From assembly GCF_013033515.1 (NCBI RefSeq), contig NZ_WQEG01000001.1, positions 682,001 through 746,000 on the forward strand: a DNA stretch of 64,000 bases. Direction: 5' to 3'. The stretch comes from Ruegeria sp. HKCCA6707. GTDB taxonomy: Bacteria > Pseudomonadota > Alphaproteobacteria > Rhodobacterales > Rhodobacteraceae. The notes below the pieces were generated by a model. It was not told the origin of the DNA. It saw only the letters and a program-made list of their open reading frames with translations, and did not search any database. Every line of letters begins with the position of its first letter. Position 1 is the stretch's first letter. Positions 25,035-33,137 of this stretch are shown one piece after another. The translations under genes and the position numbers were made by a program.

Positions 25035-26015
25035 TCACGCCTCTTCCGAAGCCGGTTCCACGGCGGTTTCAGGGGTCGGCTCCGCTCCGCTCGATGCGCG
25101 TTCAAGCACCGTTCGTGCCACATCGGGGCGATTATAGTGGCCTGCGGGATCGATAAAGATTTTGGAGGCTTCGATCATTGCCAGATCAATGTCGGCGATG
25201 GCCAAACCGTCCTCATGCTCGTCAATTGGATCGGTCAGGCGCGAGCCGTCGGGCCCAAAGATCACCGCCTCGCCCCCGCCGGGCTGCACAAGCTGCTTGG
25301 CACGCTCATCCCCCAGCGTGATTTCGTCGATCAGATCCTCGGTGATGATGCTGCTGGGGCAAAGCACAAAGCAACTGCCCTCAAGCGCATAGCTGCGGCT
25401 TTCATTCATGTTCATTTCCGCTGAAAGTGCAAAGGCTTGCGGGACGTTCTTGAACATACCGAATGACGGCCAGGCCGCGACGTGGATTTGTTCGCCCAAG
25501 CTGAACATGCCGTGACGGTTGATCGGCTGCAGGTTTTCCCAACAACACAGACCACCGACGCGTCCGATCGAGGTTTCATTGACCTTAAGATCCGTTGCTG
25601 GACCTTCGCCCCAAACCGTGCGTTCCATGTGCGTTGGCTTTAGTTTGCGGCGCGACATGATCAATTCACCCCGGTCGTCAATCAGCGCCTGACCGCAATA
25701 GATCGATCCATGCGCGCGCTCGGCATACCCGGTCATCACATGCGTGCCTGCCGCCTTTGCCGCCTCGCCGATGGCTTTCATTTCAGGGCCGTCGACCTCG
25801 ATGGCATTCATCCGGTGACGCATCACCACGTCCATCCCGGCCATGGGGGGCACAAACCAGATGGAATATGGATATCCTGGCAGCCACACCTCGCCAAAGG
25901 CAATAAGTTTGACGTCTTGCTTTCCCGCCTCTTCGATCAGGACGATGGTCTTGTCCAATGTGCCCTTGGCATCCAGCCAAACCGGAGCGGCTTGAACGGC
26001 AGCAACTTTAACCAT
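25035..26015 (-). CDS. Nitrilase (carbon-nitrogen hydrolase family)
   Basis: This is a 326-residue enzyme with the full catalytic triad of nitrilases: Glu42 (FGEVWLPGYP), Lys124 (SRRKLKPTHMER) and Cys158 (GLCCWENLQP). The WENLQP segment and the length are those of true nitrilases that hydrolyse nitriles to carboxylic acids and ammonia, rather than amidases. The C-terminal tail beyond about 300 is Ala/Glu-rich and probably disordered. It heads the operon nitrilase-PPOX-P450, with a LuxR regulator 75 bp upstream in the same direction. Confidence 0.93.
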   Translation of the reverse strand: MVKVAAVQAAPVWLDAKGTLDKTIVLIEEAGKQDVKLIAFGEVWLPGYPYSIWFVPPMAGMDVVMRHRMNAIEVDGPEMKAIGEAAKAAGTHVMTGYAERAHGSIYCGQALIDDRGELIMSRRKLKPTHMERTVWGEGPATDLKVNETSIGRVGGLCCWENLQPINRHGMFSLGEQIHVAAWPSFGMFKNVPQAFALSAEMNMNESRSYALEGSCFVLCPSSIITEDLIDEITLGDERAKQLVQPGGGEAVIFGPDGSRLTDPIDEHEDGLAIADIDLAMIEASKIFIDPAGHYNRPDVARTVLERASSGAEPTPETAVEPASEEA

Positions 26016-26090
26016 TTGTCTTCTCCTGTCCTGTTGTCGCAGAACAGTTTGAAGAATACGAACTCGTTGAACAGTCCCCGAACGGGTACC

Positions 26091-26753
26091 CTAAAGCGAG
26101 GACCGATAGGCCGCGCTCATGGCGGTTCGGTTGTCGGTGCCGAATACCCGGTTGAGCGCCTTAAGGTGCTTGCGGACCGCAGACTCACCGGTAGAAAGCT
26201 CGTTGGCGATTTCCGCATTTGACAACCCCGCTGACGCAAGCTCGGCCACATCCCTTTGGCGTGGGGTCAGATGGGGCAACTGCCGTGGCAATTGCGCAAT
26301 CTCGGTCGACACTTGCGTTGCAAACACAGACAGGTCCAGCAACCCGTCCGTGTTGAGCTGCGCGGTTGTTTCGACCCGCTCTGTGCCGAAATACAAAATC
26401 CCGTGCATATCCTGACCATCATAGATCGGCAGCGCGGCAAACCCGTCGAGCCCGAATTTGCGCGACACTTTGTTATAAAGCTGACTTGTCGTCCAACGTG
26501 AACCCAGATGTGTCTGGGTTGAGGCCGGACGCCCCGTGCGCCGCACATACGCCAGAACCGGGTCAATCGGCTGACCGATACTCCGGTAAAGATGTTCGAA
26601 ATCTTCCGGCAAACCAATGATCATGCCTTGGCTGAACCGGCCATCAGCGTTGTTCAGAAACAACCCCACGCTGTCCATGCAGGACGCGTTTTTGATCCGA
26701 TGCAAAATGCTCGGCAACTTCTGTGGGTTCACTTCGGAATACCGCGTCGCCAT
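26091..26753 (-). CDS. LuxR family transcriptional regulator (GAF-like plus HTH)
   Basis: The C-terminal 60 residues are a LuxR-type helix-turn-helix (LTPRQRDVAELASAGLSNAEIANELSTGESAVRKHLKALN). The preceding ~130 residues look like a GAF-type sensor (LPIYDGQDMHGILYFGTE). The start is uncertain: the frame is open back to 27026, but ATG 26753 (MATRYSEVNPQKL) begins a compact 220-residue regulator; longer forms would add a basic unstructured leader. It lies directly upstream of the nitrilase operon and probably regulates it. Confidence 0.8.
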   Translation of the reverse strand: MATRYSEVNPQKLPSILHRIKNASCMDSVGLFLNNADGRFSQGMIIGLPEDFEHLYRSIGQPIDPVLAYVRRTGRPASTQTHLGSRWTTSQLYNKVSRKFGLDGFAALPIYDGQDMHGILYFGTERVETTAQLNTDGLLDLSVFATQVSTEIAQLPRQLPHLTPRQRDVAELASAGLSNAEIANELSTGESAVRKHLKALNRVFGTDNRTAMSAAYRSSL

Positions 26754-27026
26754 ACCGCCTGGTCCCAAACGAGATAGCGCACTATGCAGCACCAAATATG
26801 CAATCGCAAGGTTTCGGGCCGTGCAGTCTAAAGCCGCCGGGTTTCGGGCCTTTTGTCGAAGACCAAGCGATGCCACCTGCCCCGCAGACGTGACGCCCAG
26901 AAAACCCTTGAACAGCTTAACGGTGAGCCGCTTCCACCTATTCGGATTGTTAAGCTCGGAGCATTTGACATTGACCCATACAGGGTCACTGCACTGAACC
27001 ATCGTATATCCGGCGCGCCAGGCCAT

Positions 27027-27309
27027 GAGCTTTGGAGGCCGTCCTAAGATAGCGATGCTGTGCGCAGCCTGATTGCAGAAACCGGTTGCGAGCTTGGTCT
27101 CCTACCGATTGGCGGATGAATCTATCCTGTCACAGCGGATTGTGTCCGGATGGATCAGTTTTGTTCTGCCAGCCGCCTAAACCGGTGAAAAATGCAAGAC
27201 TACCGGAATAGGCTGCGCGCGGTGACAATGGAGGAATGCATTCGGTCGGCGGCAGCGTGGGGCGCTACGCTGGCACAGGTTCCGCAAAGGTGCGCTGTGG
27301 ATGTTCGTG
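27027..27309. other. Intergenic region upstream of the LuxR gene
   Basis: This 283-bp gap holds no open frame with a ribosome site or a family match. If the LuxR gene starts at 26753, the empty stretch extends to about 550 bp and includes its promoter. Confidence 0.35.
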
Positions 27310-27534
27310 TCACTCATCCACAACCCGAAACTCGCCGGACGGTGCGTCAGTGGGTGGTTCTTCGAACTCGTTCGAAATCAAGCCGCGACGGATGAGCTCT
27401 CGAATGGCGGCCGCTCTGGAAGGCAACCTGTTCTCGAAGCGCCAATCATCAATGGCCTTGAGCTCTTCTAGGTCGAGCATCAGTTGCAGTTTTTCCGTGC
27501 GCTTTGGTGGTCGATTTTGATCAGACACTGGCAT
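27310..27534 (-). CDS. Small ribbon-helix-helix (CopG-like) protein
   Basis: This is a 74-residue protein with a short basic lead, a predicted strand (KLQLMLDLEEL), then two helices (KAIDDWRFENRLPSRAAAIRELIRRGL). That is the pattern of ribbon-helix-helix DNA-binding proteins, which serve as antitoxins or plasmid/phage repressors. The C-terminal ~20 residues are acidic. No toxin gene is visible next to it. It is transcribed away from dps. Confidence is in the fold, not in a specific target. Confidence 0.7.
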   Translation of the reverse strand: MPVSDQNRPPKRTEKLQLMLDLEELKAIDDWRFENRLPSRAAAIRELIRRGLISNEFEEPPTDAPSGEFRVVDE

Positions 27535-27654
27535 GACCTCAGTAGCTTACGTCAGTTACTCCAAGCATGTATGGCAATGAGCCTGCGTGTCTACAGCAAT
27601 GTTGGCATGTTGGGCCGGATACCCAGCATCATGAAGCCCCCTATGATGCGCTGG

Positions 27655-27715
27655 ATACATATGTTAAGTATATATTTTTAATTGATAATTTTTATTTCGC
27701 CCTTAGGTATTACTC
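27655..27715 (+). promoter_or_regulatory. AT-rich promoter region of dps
   Basis: A run of A/T-rich sequence (around ATATATTTTTAATTGATAATTTTTATTT) stands out in otherwise GC-rich DNA directly before dps. It may hold the promoter and an iron- or stress-responsive site. No exact operator could be assigned by eye. Confidence 0.4.
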
Positions 27716-27739
27716 CGCAAGCAACGAAACGGAGTGAAA

Positions 27740-28240
27740 ATGATACAGCAAGTTTTGAAGTCTGAAGTTCAGGAAGAAACGAACGACACAGGCATCAATA
27801 AAAACGCCTGGATCGCCAACGCGGTGACGGAAGTATTGGCCGACACCATGGTTCTGATGGTGAAAACGCAAGGGACGCACTGGAACGTTGTAGGCCCGCT
27901 TTTCCTGCCGATCCATGAGTTGACAGAGCGTCAGTATCGCGACCTGTTCGAAGCTGCGGATGAATTGGCAGAGCGGGTGCGCGCATTGGGTCAGGTGGCC
28001 CCGATCTCGTTCACGGACATGGTTAGCCAAGCCAAGCTGACCGAAGAGGAGACAGTTAAAGACGCAGAGGGCATGATCAAACAACTGGTCGCAGACCACG
28101 AAGCGATTGCCCGGAACTTGCGTGAGACTGCCGCAACCGCTGCCCGTTATGGCGATGGAGCGACCGAGGATCTGATGAATGCCAGAATGGCGAAGCATGA
28201 AGAAGCGGTCTGGATGCTCAAGGCAATTGTCGCGGCCTGA
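27740..28240 (+). CDS. dps: Dps ferritin-like DNA-binding protein
   Basis: Dps forms a 12-subunit shell that oxidises and stores iron and protects DNA in starvation and oxidative stress. The 166-residue product carries the ferroxidase-centre residues: KTQGTHWNVVGPLFLPIHELTERQYRDLFEAADELAER contains the conserved His, the Asp/Glu pair and the WN motif. Starts at ATG 27740 behind a GGAG site; a GTG lies at 27734. It is first in a likely stress cluster with a coiled-coil protein and DUF2254. Confidence 0.95.
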   Translation: MIQQVLKSEVQEETNDTGINKNAWIANAVTEVLADTMVLMVKTQGTHWNVVGPLFLPIHELTERQYRDLFEAADELAERVRALGQVAPISFTDMVSQAKLTEEETVKDAEGMIKQLVADHEAIARNLRETAATAARYGDGATEDLMNARMAKHEEAVWMLKAIVAA

Positions 28241-28290
28241 TTGGCGGCTCGCATCGACCTGAACCAAAGTTTGAGAAGAAAGGAATAGAC

Positions 28291-28575
28291 ATGACACGTG
28301 TTGGTTATGAGAAAAAGGCACAGCTGCAACTGGATAGTTGGAATGCCCAAATTGATGCTCTTGAAGCCAAGCTGAAAGTGGCTGAGGCAGAAGCGGCGAT
28401 TGAGCTCGAGGAACAGCTCAGCAAGCTCTACAAACTAAGGTCTGACGCAGAGGCTCAGCTAAAAGATTTGAAGTCGACCAGTGACGAAGCCTGGGAAGAT
28501 GTCAAAGAGGGTTACGAGTCTGCGTGGGGCGATATGCAAAGCGCTCTGAAACAGGCAGCCAACCGGTTTGCGTAA
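28291..28575 (+). CDS. Small coiled-coil protein
   Basis: This is a 94-residue acidic, almost wholly helical protein with heptad patterns (NAQIDALEAKLKVAEAEAAIELEEQLSKLYKLR, then DAEAQLKDLKSTSDEAWEDVKEGYESAWGDMQSALKQA). It has no signal peptide and no membrane segment. An AAAGGAA ribosome site precedes the ATG. It follows dps by 50 bp and probably shares its transcript. Similar short proteins sit beside stress genes in roseobacters; the function is unknown. Confidence 0.82.
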   Translation: MTRVGYEKKAQLQLDSWNAQIDALEAKLKVAEAEAAIELEEQLSKLYKLRSDAEAQLKDLKSTSDEAWEDVKEGYESAWGDMQSALKQAANRFA

Positions 28576-28626
28576 ATCTTAACGCTGGCGTGGCGAACGA
28601 AGCCCGCATTGTGAATGGGGACCGGA

Positions 28627-29889
28627 ATGCAAACACCCAAAAAAATAATGAGGTACTTTCGCGGGTTCCTAACCATCCCTGCCGCCATCAGCCTTTCAGG
28701 TCTTTTGGTGGCGGGGATTGTCTTTAAGACCGAACAAGCGCTCATGAGCTGGGGATGGTCCACATCCGATTGGCTCAGCGTTTCAAATCAAACCGCGAGC
28801 GATGTACTAAGCGCAATCTCGGCAGCGTCCATGTCCGCATTGGTCATGGTCTATTCTATTGTTCTACTGGTCTATACTTTGGCAGCAGGATCCATAGGTC
28901 CCAGGCTTTTGCAGCGCTTTGGCGAAGACCGGGTAAACCAGATCGCCGTTGGCTCACTCGGAGCTACGTTTTTATACAGCTTGCTGATCTTGTGGCTGGT
29001 ACGGGATGGCACTTCCGTGAACCTGGCCGTCGCGATTGGCATAATCTATTCAATCATTTCAGTTCTTTTGCTTTTGCTTTTCGTTCATACCGTATCGACG
29101 CGCGTAACCATTGATCAGGAAGCGGCGCGGATTTCGGAAGCTTTGGATCGCCAAGTGAGCACGGCGATCGAAAACAGCGCAGATATTCCGTCTTCAGAGG
29201 CAATTCCTAGAGAGGGAGACAAGCGCCAAGTCTCGGCTTCGGGCACTGGGTATGTGAACGCGATCAATACCGAAGGTCTGGTGAGTGCGGCCAAGGAAGC
29301 AGGAGCAGTCGTCGTTTTTGATGTGCAACCAGGCGGCTTTATGGTCCCAACGGACACATTGGCCAATGTATATGGTGATAGTGACGAGAGCCTCAATGAT
29401 CGGGTGCAAGCGGCAGCTCCGTTGATCCCTGCGCGAGATCCTAACGGCGATATTCGCTTTTCTGTCCATCTTCTCGTGGAAATCGCACTTCGGGCCTTAT
29501 CGCCGGGCGTCAACGACACGTTCACCGCGATTGTGTGCATCGACCGCCTATCGGCATCCCTGGCCCGCGCGTGGTCGTCCAAGCTCTGCACGGGTGTGTA
29601 TCGCGATGAAGACGGGACCGTGCGGGTGGTTTACCCGTCCATCACCGCTGCATCGCTGTTTCAAGACTCGATGCCAGCCCTAAGACGCGCTGCCCGGGGC
29701 AATGGCCTCGTAACCGCTGCCCTCATTCGAGCGTTGGTGCGCATCGCCGAGGCAGCGCCACGTGAAGATGTACGGGCTGTCATAGATGAACTGGCCGCAG
29801 TCAGAGATGAGACGCGACAAAGCGATATGTTAGAGCGCGATATTGATGAGTTTTGTGGCCAAGTCGAAACCGCAATTGAAGGGTTTTAG
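28627..29889 (+). CDS. DUF2254 family membrane protein
   Basis: This is a 420-residue protein with four N-terminal membrane helices (roughly residues 15-35, 60-85, 105-130, 135-155) and a soluble C-terminal domain of about 260 residues. The conserved DUF2254 features are VQPGGFMVPTDTLANVYG and ALRALSPGVNDTFTAIVCIDRL. The start at 28627 is set by a GGGGACCGGA stretch upstream; 28615 is an alternative ATG. It is the last gene in the dps cluster. It may be an ion channel or membrane sensor; no function is established. Confidence 0.9.
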   Translation: MQTPKKIMRYFRGFLTIPAAISLSGLLVAGIVFKTEQALMSWGWSTSDWLSVSNQTASDVLSAISAASMSALVMVYSIVLLVYTLAAGSIGPRLLQRFGEDRVNQIAVGSLGATFLYSLLILWLVRDGTSVNLAVAIGIIYSIISVLLLLLFVHTVSTRVTIDQEAARISEALDRQVSTAIENSADIPSSEAIPREGDKRQVSASGTGYVNAINTEGLVSAAKEAGAVVVFDVQPGGFMVPTDTLANVYGDSDESLNDRVQAAAPLIPARDPNGDIRFSVHLLVEIALRALSPGVNDTFTAIVCIDRLSASLARAWSSKLCTGVYRDEDGTVRVVYPSITAASLFQDSMPALRRAARGNGLVTAALIRALVRIAEAAPREDVRAVIDELAAVRDETRQSDMLERDIDEFCGQVETAIEGF

Positions 29890-30236
29890 TCGACCGTCCT
29901 CGACATTCCAGCCGAACTTGGCTTGTCGTTCATTTCGGTTGTGGGCCTTGATCTCTTGGCCCGGGACTTGGAACTTATTGCAAACTTAACCGACAAAACT
30001 CATTGCATTCGCTAGAGTGTGTTGATCGCGCCCCGTATTCTACGAGAGTGCCAAATTAGCTGTGCGGCACTTTTGACAGATGCTGCGGTAATAGGTGCGA
30101 ACCCGTTGGTTCTGCATCGGATTTTATACCGACAACACCACAAAGCAAGGACTACACCACACGGCACAAATGTGTGGCCGCTCTTGCTTGGACAACCTGC
30201 TTGTGCATTTGACCAGCAATACTTCGAAATCGGATA
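29890..30236. other. Intergenic region, nothing recognised
   Basis: About 350 bp after the DUF2254 gene without a supported gene. One open frame at 30019-30276 has no ribosome site. The promoter of the phosphorylase-like gene probably lies here. Confidence 0.35.
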
Positions 30237-31073
30237 TTGGTTGTGTCGTTACCATTTCGCGGTAAAGCTCTTTTGAAATACCGAACAAGTTTGACAGCGA
30301 GGTTCCGAAATTTGGCGATTTTGGATTTTGACAGGTCAGTTTGGGAAAATGCTTTGGGTCTCTCCGCCGGGGATGTTCCACATGTTTTGATCCTTGAGGG
30401 GACCTGGTGGCGCGCTCAGGCATGCGAGACTCGACTGGCACGGCTTAACGACGTTCAGGAGCTACCGTTTCCTGATATTTTAACCGGCAGTTTCGGAGAG
30501 GCGCGCGTGGCGTATTGCTGTGCATATGGTGCAGCTCGGGCCGTCGAGCCCAGCCAGATTTTTGCGCAACTTGGCACAGCCCTGATCATTCAGATTGGAA
30601 CCTGCGGAGTAATGACCCCCGGAATTCCAGCGGGCGCTGTGACGGTTCCTCGCAGCGCGGCGGCACGCGATGGTGTCTCTCAGTACTACGGCGCCGGGAA
30701 CGAAGTCGATTTCGATGCCAAGTGGTGCGCGCGGGCGGAAACGCTGCTGCGCGCGGCCGGTTGCACAGCGCTGAACACCTCACACGTCACCTGGCCCAGC
30801 CTGTTTGCGCAAAGCGACGAGATCTGTTCCGCTTGGGCAAAAGAAGGTTTGCAAACGGTGGATATGGAAGCCAGCGCGGTGGCCGCCGTTGCCACGCGAT
30901 ATGGGTGCGCCAGCCTTGCCTTGCTTTGCACGTGGGATTTGCTGGCAGACGGGCGCACCTTCCTGGACCCGCTGCCCGATCACAGTCAGGCAGAGCTTGC
31001 CCGCGCAAACACTGCTACTTTTGAGGTAGCGCTGCAGCTTGCCTTAGAGGTCGCGCAGGAAGCACCGCAATAG
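30237..31073 (+). CDS. Nucleoside phosphorylase-like protein
   Basis: This is a protein of up to 278 residues whose C-terminal two thirds match the nucleoside phosphorylase / uridine phosphorylase superfamily. Markers are IIQIGTCGVMTPGIPAGAVTVP (phosphate-site strand) and TVDMEASAVAAVATRYGCASLALLC, with the ribose-contacting MEAS motif. The start is uncertain: no ATG or good ribosome site is present in the first 60 codons, and TTG codons at 30237, 30273 or 30291 are candidates; the fold seems to begin near residue 22. It is a lone gene that converges with the acyl-CoA synthetase operon. The base or nucleoside substrate is not clear. Confidence 0.78.
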   Translation: MVVSLPFRGKALLKYRTSLTARFRNLAILDFDRSVWENALGLSAGDVPHVLILEGTWWRAQACETRLARLNDVQELPFPDILTGSFGEARVAYCCAYGAARAVEPSQIFAQLGTALIIQIGTCGVMTPGIPAGAVTVPRSAAARDGVSQYYGAGNEVDFDAKWCARAETLLRAAGCTALNTSHVTWPSLFAQSDEICSAWAKEGLQTVDMEASAVAAVATRYGCASLALLCTWDLLADGRTFLDPLPDHSQAELARANTATFEVALQLALEVAQEAPQ

Positions 31074-31089
31074 AGAAACACCGCTGGTG

Positions 31090-32769
31090 CTATTCCGTAT
31101 CAAGGCGGTTGGTTTTTGCTGACGCCTGTTCAGCCTCGCGCAAAGCGCGACGGCTAATTTTACCAGAAGATGTCATCTTGAATTCGTCGACAAACTCAAC
31201 CTCGCGAGGCGCTTTGTAACCCGCAAGGCGGGTTTTCACATGTTCTTTCAACGCCTCTGCCAGCGCCTCATCGGCCGTGACATTCGCACGGGGCTTGACC
31301 ACTGCTTTGACAATGGACCCGCGGTCGGGGTCAGGTTTGGCGATCACAGCAACTTCGGCCACGCCGGGATGAGAAAGAAGGCATTCTTCGATTTCGGCAG
31401 GTCCGATTCGAAAGCCCGAAGACTTAATCAAATCGTCTGAACGCCCTTTGTACCAGAAATAGCCCTCGGCATCGCGCACGGCGAGGTCATGGGTACGCCA
31501 GTATGCCCCAAGCTTCATCTCCTGGGTCTTTTCCATGTTGTTGAAATAGCCAAGGAACTGGGTCGGCGAACCAAGCGGGGTTACAACTTCGCCGGGCTCG
31601 CCATCCGCCACTTCTTGCCCGTCGCCGTCCACAAGCAGGACATGATGGCCGGGATAGGCCTGGCCCATCGACCCCGGCTTGCGCTCATAAAGCGCAGCGC
31701 AATTTCCGATCAGATGATTGACCTCGGTCATGCCATAGAACTCGTTACAGACCACTCCCAGCCGGGTTTCCGCCCAGGTGAGGGTCTCTGACGCCAGCGC
31801 TTCCCCACCGGTGCAGATCACGCGCAGGGCCAGTTCATATTCTTCTCTGGGCATTGGATGCTGCGCCAGCCGTTTGATCGCTGTCGGGGCCAGAAATGTA
31901 TGCGTGACTTTATGGCGTGCCATGAATTCATAAGCGTATTTGGCCGTAAACCGTTCTAGTGACGTGGCCACAGGACGCCCGGCCATCCAGGCAGGAAACA
32001 GCATATCCAGAAGACCGCCAACCCAGGCCCAATCAGACGGCGACCAGAAAACGGCATCAGGGTCGTCCAGAGAGAGGTTGAAGAAAAGGTTGATCGACGG
32101 GGTATAGGCCGCAAGAACCCGGTGACCGTGCATGATCCCCTTGGGTTTGCCGGTCGAACCGGAGGTGTACATCAGCAACGCAGGATCATCCGCGCCGCTG
32201 AAATCCGGTTCAAACGTATCGGGCACATCGCGCATTGCTTCATCCAGATCAATGTCGTTAGCGCCCGGATCTCGCATGAACACATGGGTCAGATGCGGAA
32301 AGGATTCATCGCGCAAAGGCTCCCACGCGGATCGGCTGGTCAGGATCACACCGGCCCGGCAATCATTCAGCGCATGGGCCAATGTATCCGGCCCGTAAAG
32401 CTGAGATAACGTCACCGCGATCGCGCCGATTTTGGCTATTGCCATATGTCCAATCGCTGTGTCTGGGTGCTGACCCGTGTGCAACGCTACCGGGTCGCCC
32501 TTGCCATACCCCAGGTCGCGTAGCGCGGCAGCGAGGCCCGTAGCGGCCGCGTCGACCTCGGCAAAGCTCATTCTTGAGGTCGTGCCATCGGGGGCTTCGT
32601 AGATGATTGCAGTCCGGTCCCGGTCTTTGGGCCCCAGAAAACGGCCAACTGTCGCGCGATAAATGTTGTAATCCGCCGGCCAGGTGATCTTGTATTCGCC
32701 GTCTTTGGCGGGTGCCAGATGAAGGGCCGCCAACTGCTCCGGATCAAGGGATTCAAGATAGTCGCTCAT
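31090..32769 (-). CDS. AMP-dependent acyl-CoA synthetase
   Basis: This 559-residue enzyme activates a carboxylic acid to its CoA thioester via an acyl-adenylate. The A3 nucleotide loop is LLMYTSGSTGKPKGIMHGH, the A5 motif is NEFYGMTEVNHLIGN, the hinge is KGRSDDLIKSSGFRIGP, and the C-terminal catalytic lysine is in TSSGKISRRALR. The overall pattern is that of medium-chain or aromatic acyl-CoA ligases. It is the last of three genes (thiolase-like, DUF35, ligase) linked by ATGA overlaps, implying side-chain or fatty-acid-like degradation of an imported acid. Confidence 0.94.
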   Translation of the reverse strand: MSDYLESLDPEQLAALHLAPAKDGEYKITWPADYNIYRATVGRFLGPKDRDRTAIIYEAPDGTTSRMSFAEVDAAATGLAAALRDLGYGKGDPVALHTGQHPDTAIGHMAIAKIGAIAVTLSQLYGPDTLAHALNDCRAGVILTSRSAWEPLRDESFPHLTHVFMRDPGANDIDLDEAMRDVPDTFEPDFSGADDPALLMYTSGSTGKPKGIMHGHRVLAAYTPSINLFFNLSLDDPDAVFWSPSDWAWVGGLLDMLFPAWMAGRPVATSLERFTAKYAYEFMARHKVTHTFLAPTAIKRLAQHPMPREEYELALRVICTGGEALASETLTWAETRLGVVCNEFYGMTEVNHLIGNCAALYERKPGSMGQAYPGHHVLLVDGDGQEVADGEPGEVVTPLGSPTQFLGYFNNMEKTQEMKLGAYWRTHDLAVRDAEGYFWYKGRSDDLIKSSGFRIGPAEIEECLLSHPGVAEVAVIAKPDPDRGSIVKAVVKPRANVTADEALAEALKEHVKTRLAGYKAPREVEFVDEFKMTSSGKISRRALREAEQASAKTNRLDTE

Positions 32770-33137
32770 AGGTCCGGCTCCGGTTCAAGCTGCAGGATGG
32801 GCGGGCCTTCCGCGCACGCGCGCAGACGCCCGTGCGCGGCATGGGGCGGTAGGTGCGCACTGCGTAGCACCGTTGCTCCATGTGCGCCCTCAAATTTGGC
32901 CACAGCAAAGTCGCCATCCGCGCCCGTGGTCCGCCATTGGATCGCAGCCCGGCCGGACAGTGTGACCCAGCCGTCCGAAGGTGTTCGGCAATCGGGGCAA
33001 ACACGAAGAGGCGGGAATTGTGCGCCGCCGCATGTTTTGCAATGCGATGCGATGGCTTTGCCCTGCCGCAACCCTTCGATCCACGGTGCAAGCCATCCTT
33101 CGGCCAGGGAATAATCAAGTGAAACCTGATGCTTCAT
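32766..33137 (-). CDS. DUF35 OB-fold zinc-ribbon protein (acyl-CoA-binding partner of thiolase-like protein)
   Basis: This is a 123-residue protein with a rubredoxin-like zinc ribbon (HCKTCGGAQFPPLRVCPDC, two CxxC pairs) followed by an OB-fold. DUF35 proteins bind acyl-CoA and form complexes with thiolase-like or hydratase/aldolase partners, as in steroid side-chain degradation (Ltp2-ChsH2) and acetone/acetyl-CoA systems. It starts at 33137, overlapping the thiolase-like stop, and overlaps the ligase start, so the three proteins are probably made in proportion and act together. Confidence 0.92.
   Translation of the reverse strand: MKHQVSLDYSLAEGWLAPWIEGLRQGKAIASHCKTCGGAQFPPLRVCPDCRTPSDGWVTLSGRAAIQWRTTGADGDFAVAKFEGAHGATVLRSAHLPPHAAHGRLRACAEGPPILQLEPEPDL

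Noticed and set aside
26754-27026. Longer N-terminus of the LuxR regulator
   Set aside because: No recognisable domain or ribosome site; kept only as an alternative start.
30019-30276. Open frame of 85 codons before the phosphorylase-like gene
   Set aside because: No ribosome site or family features, and it runs out of frame into the phosphorylase-like gene.
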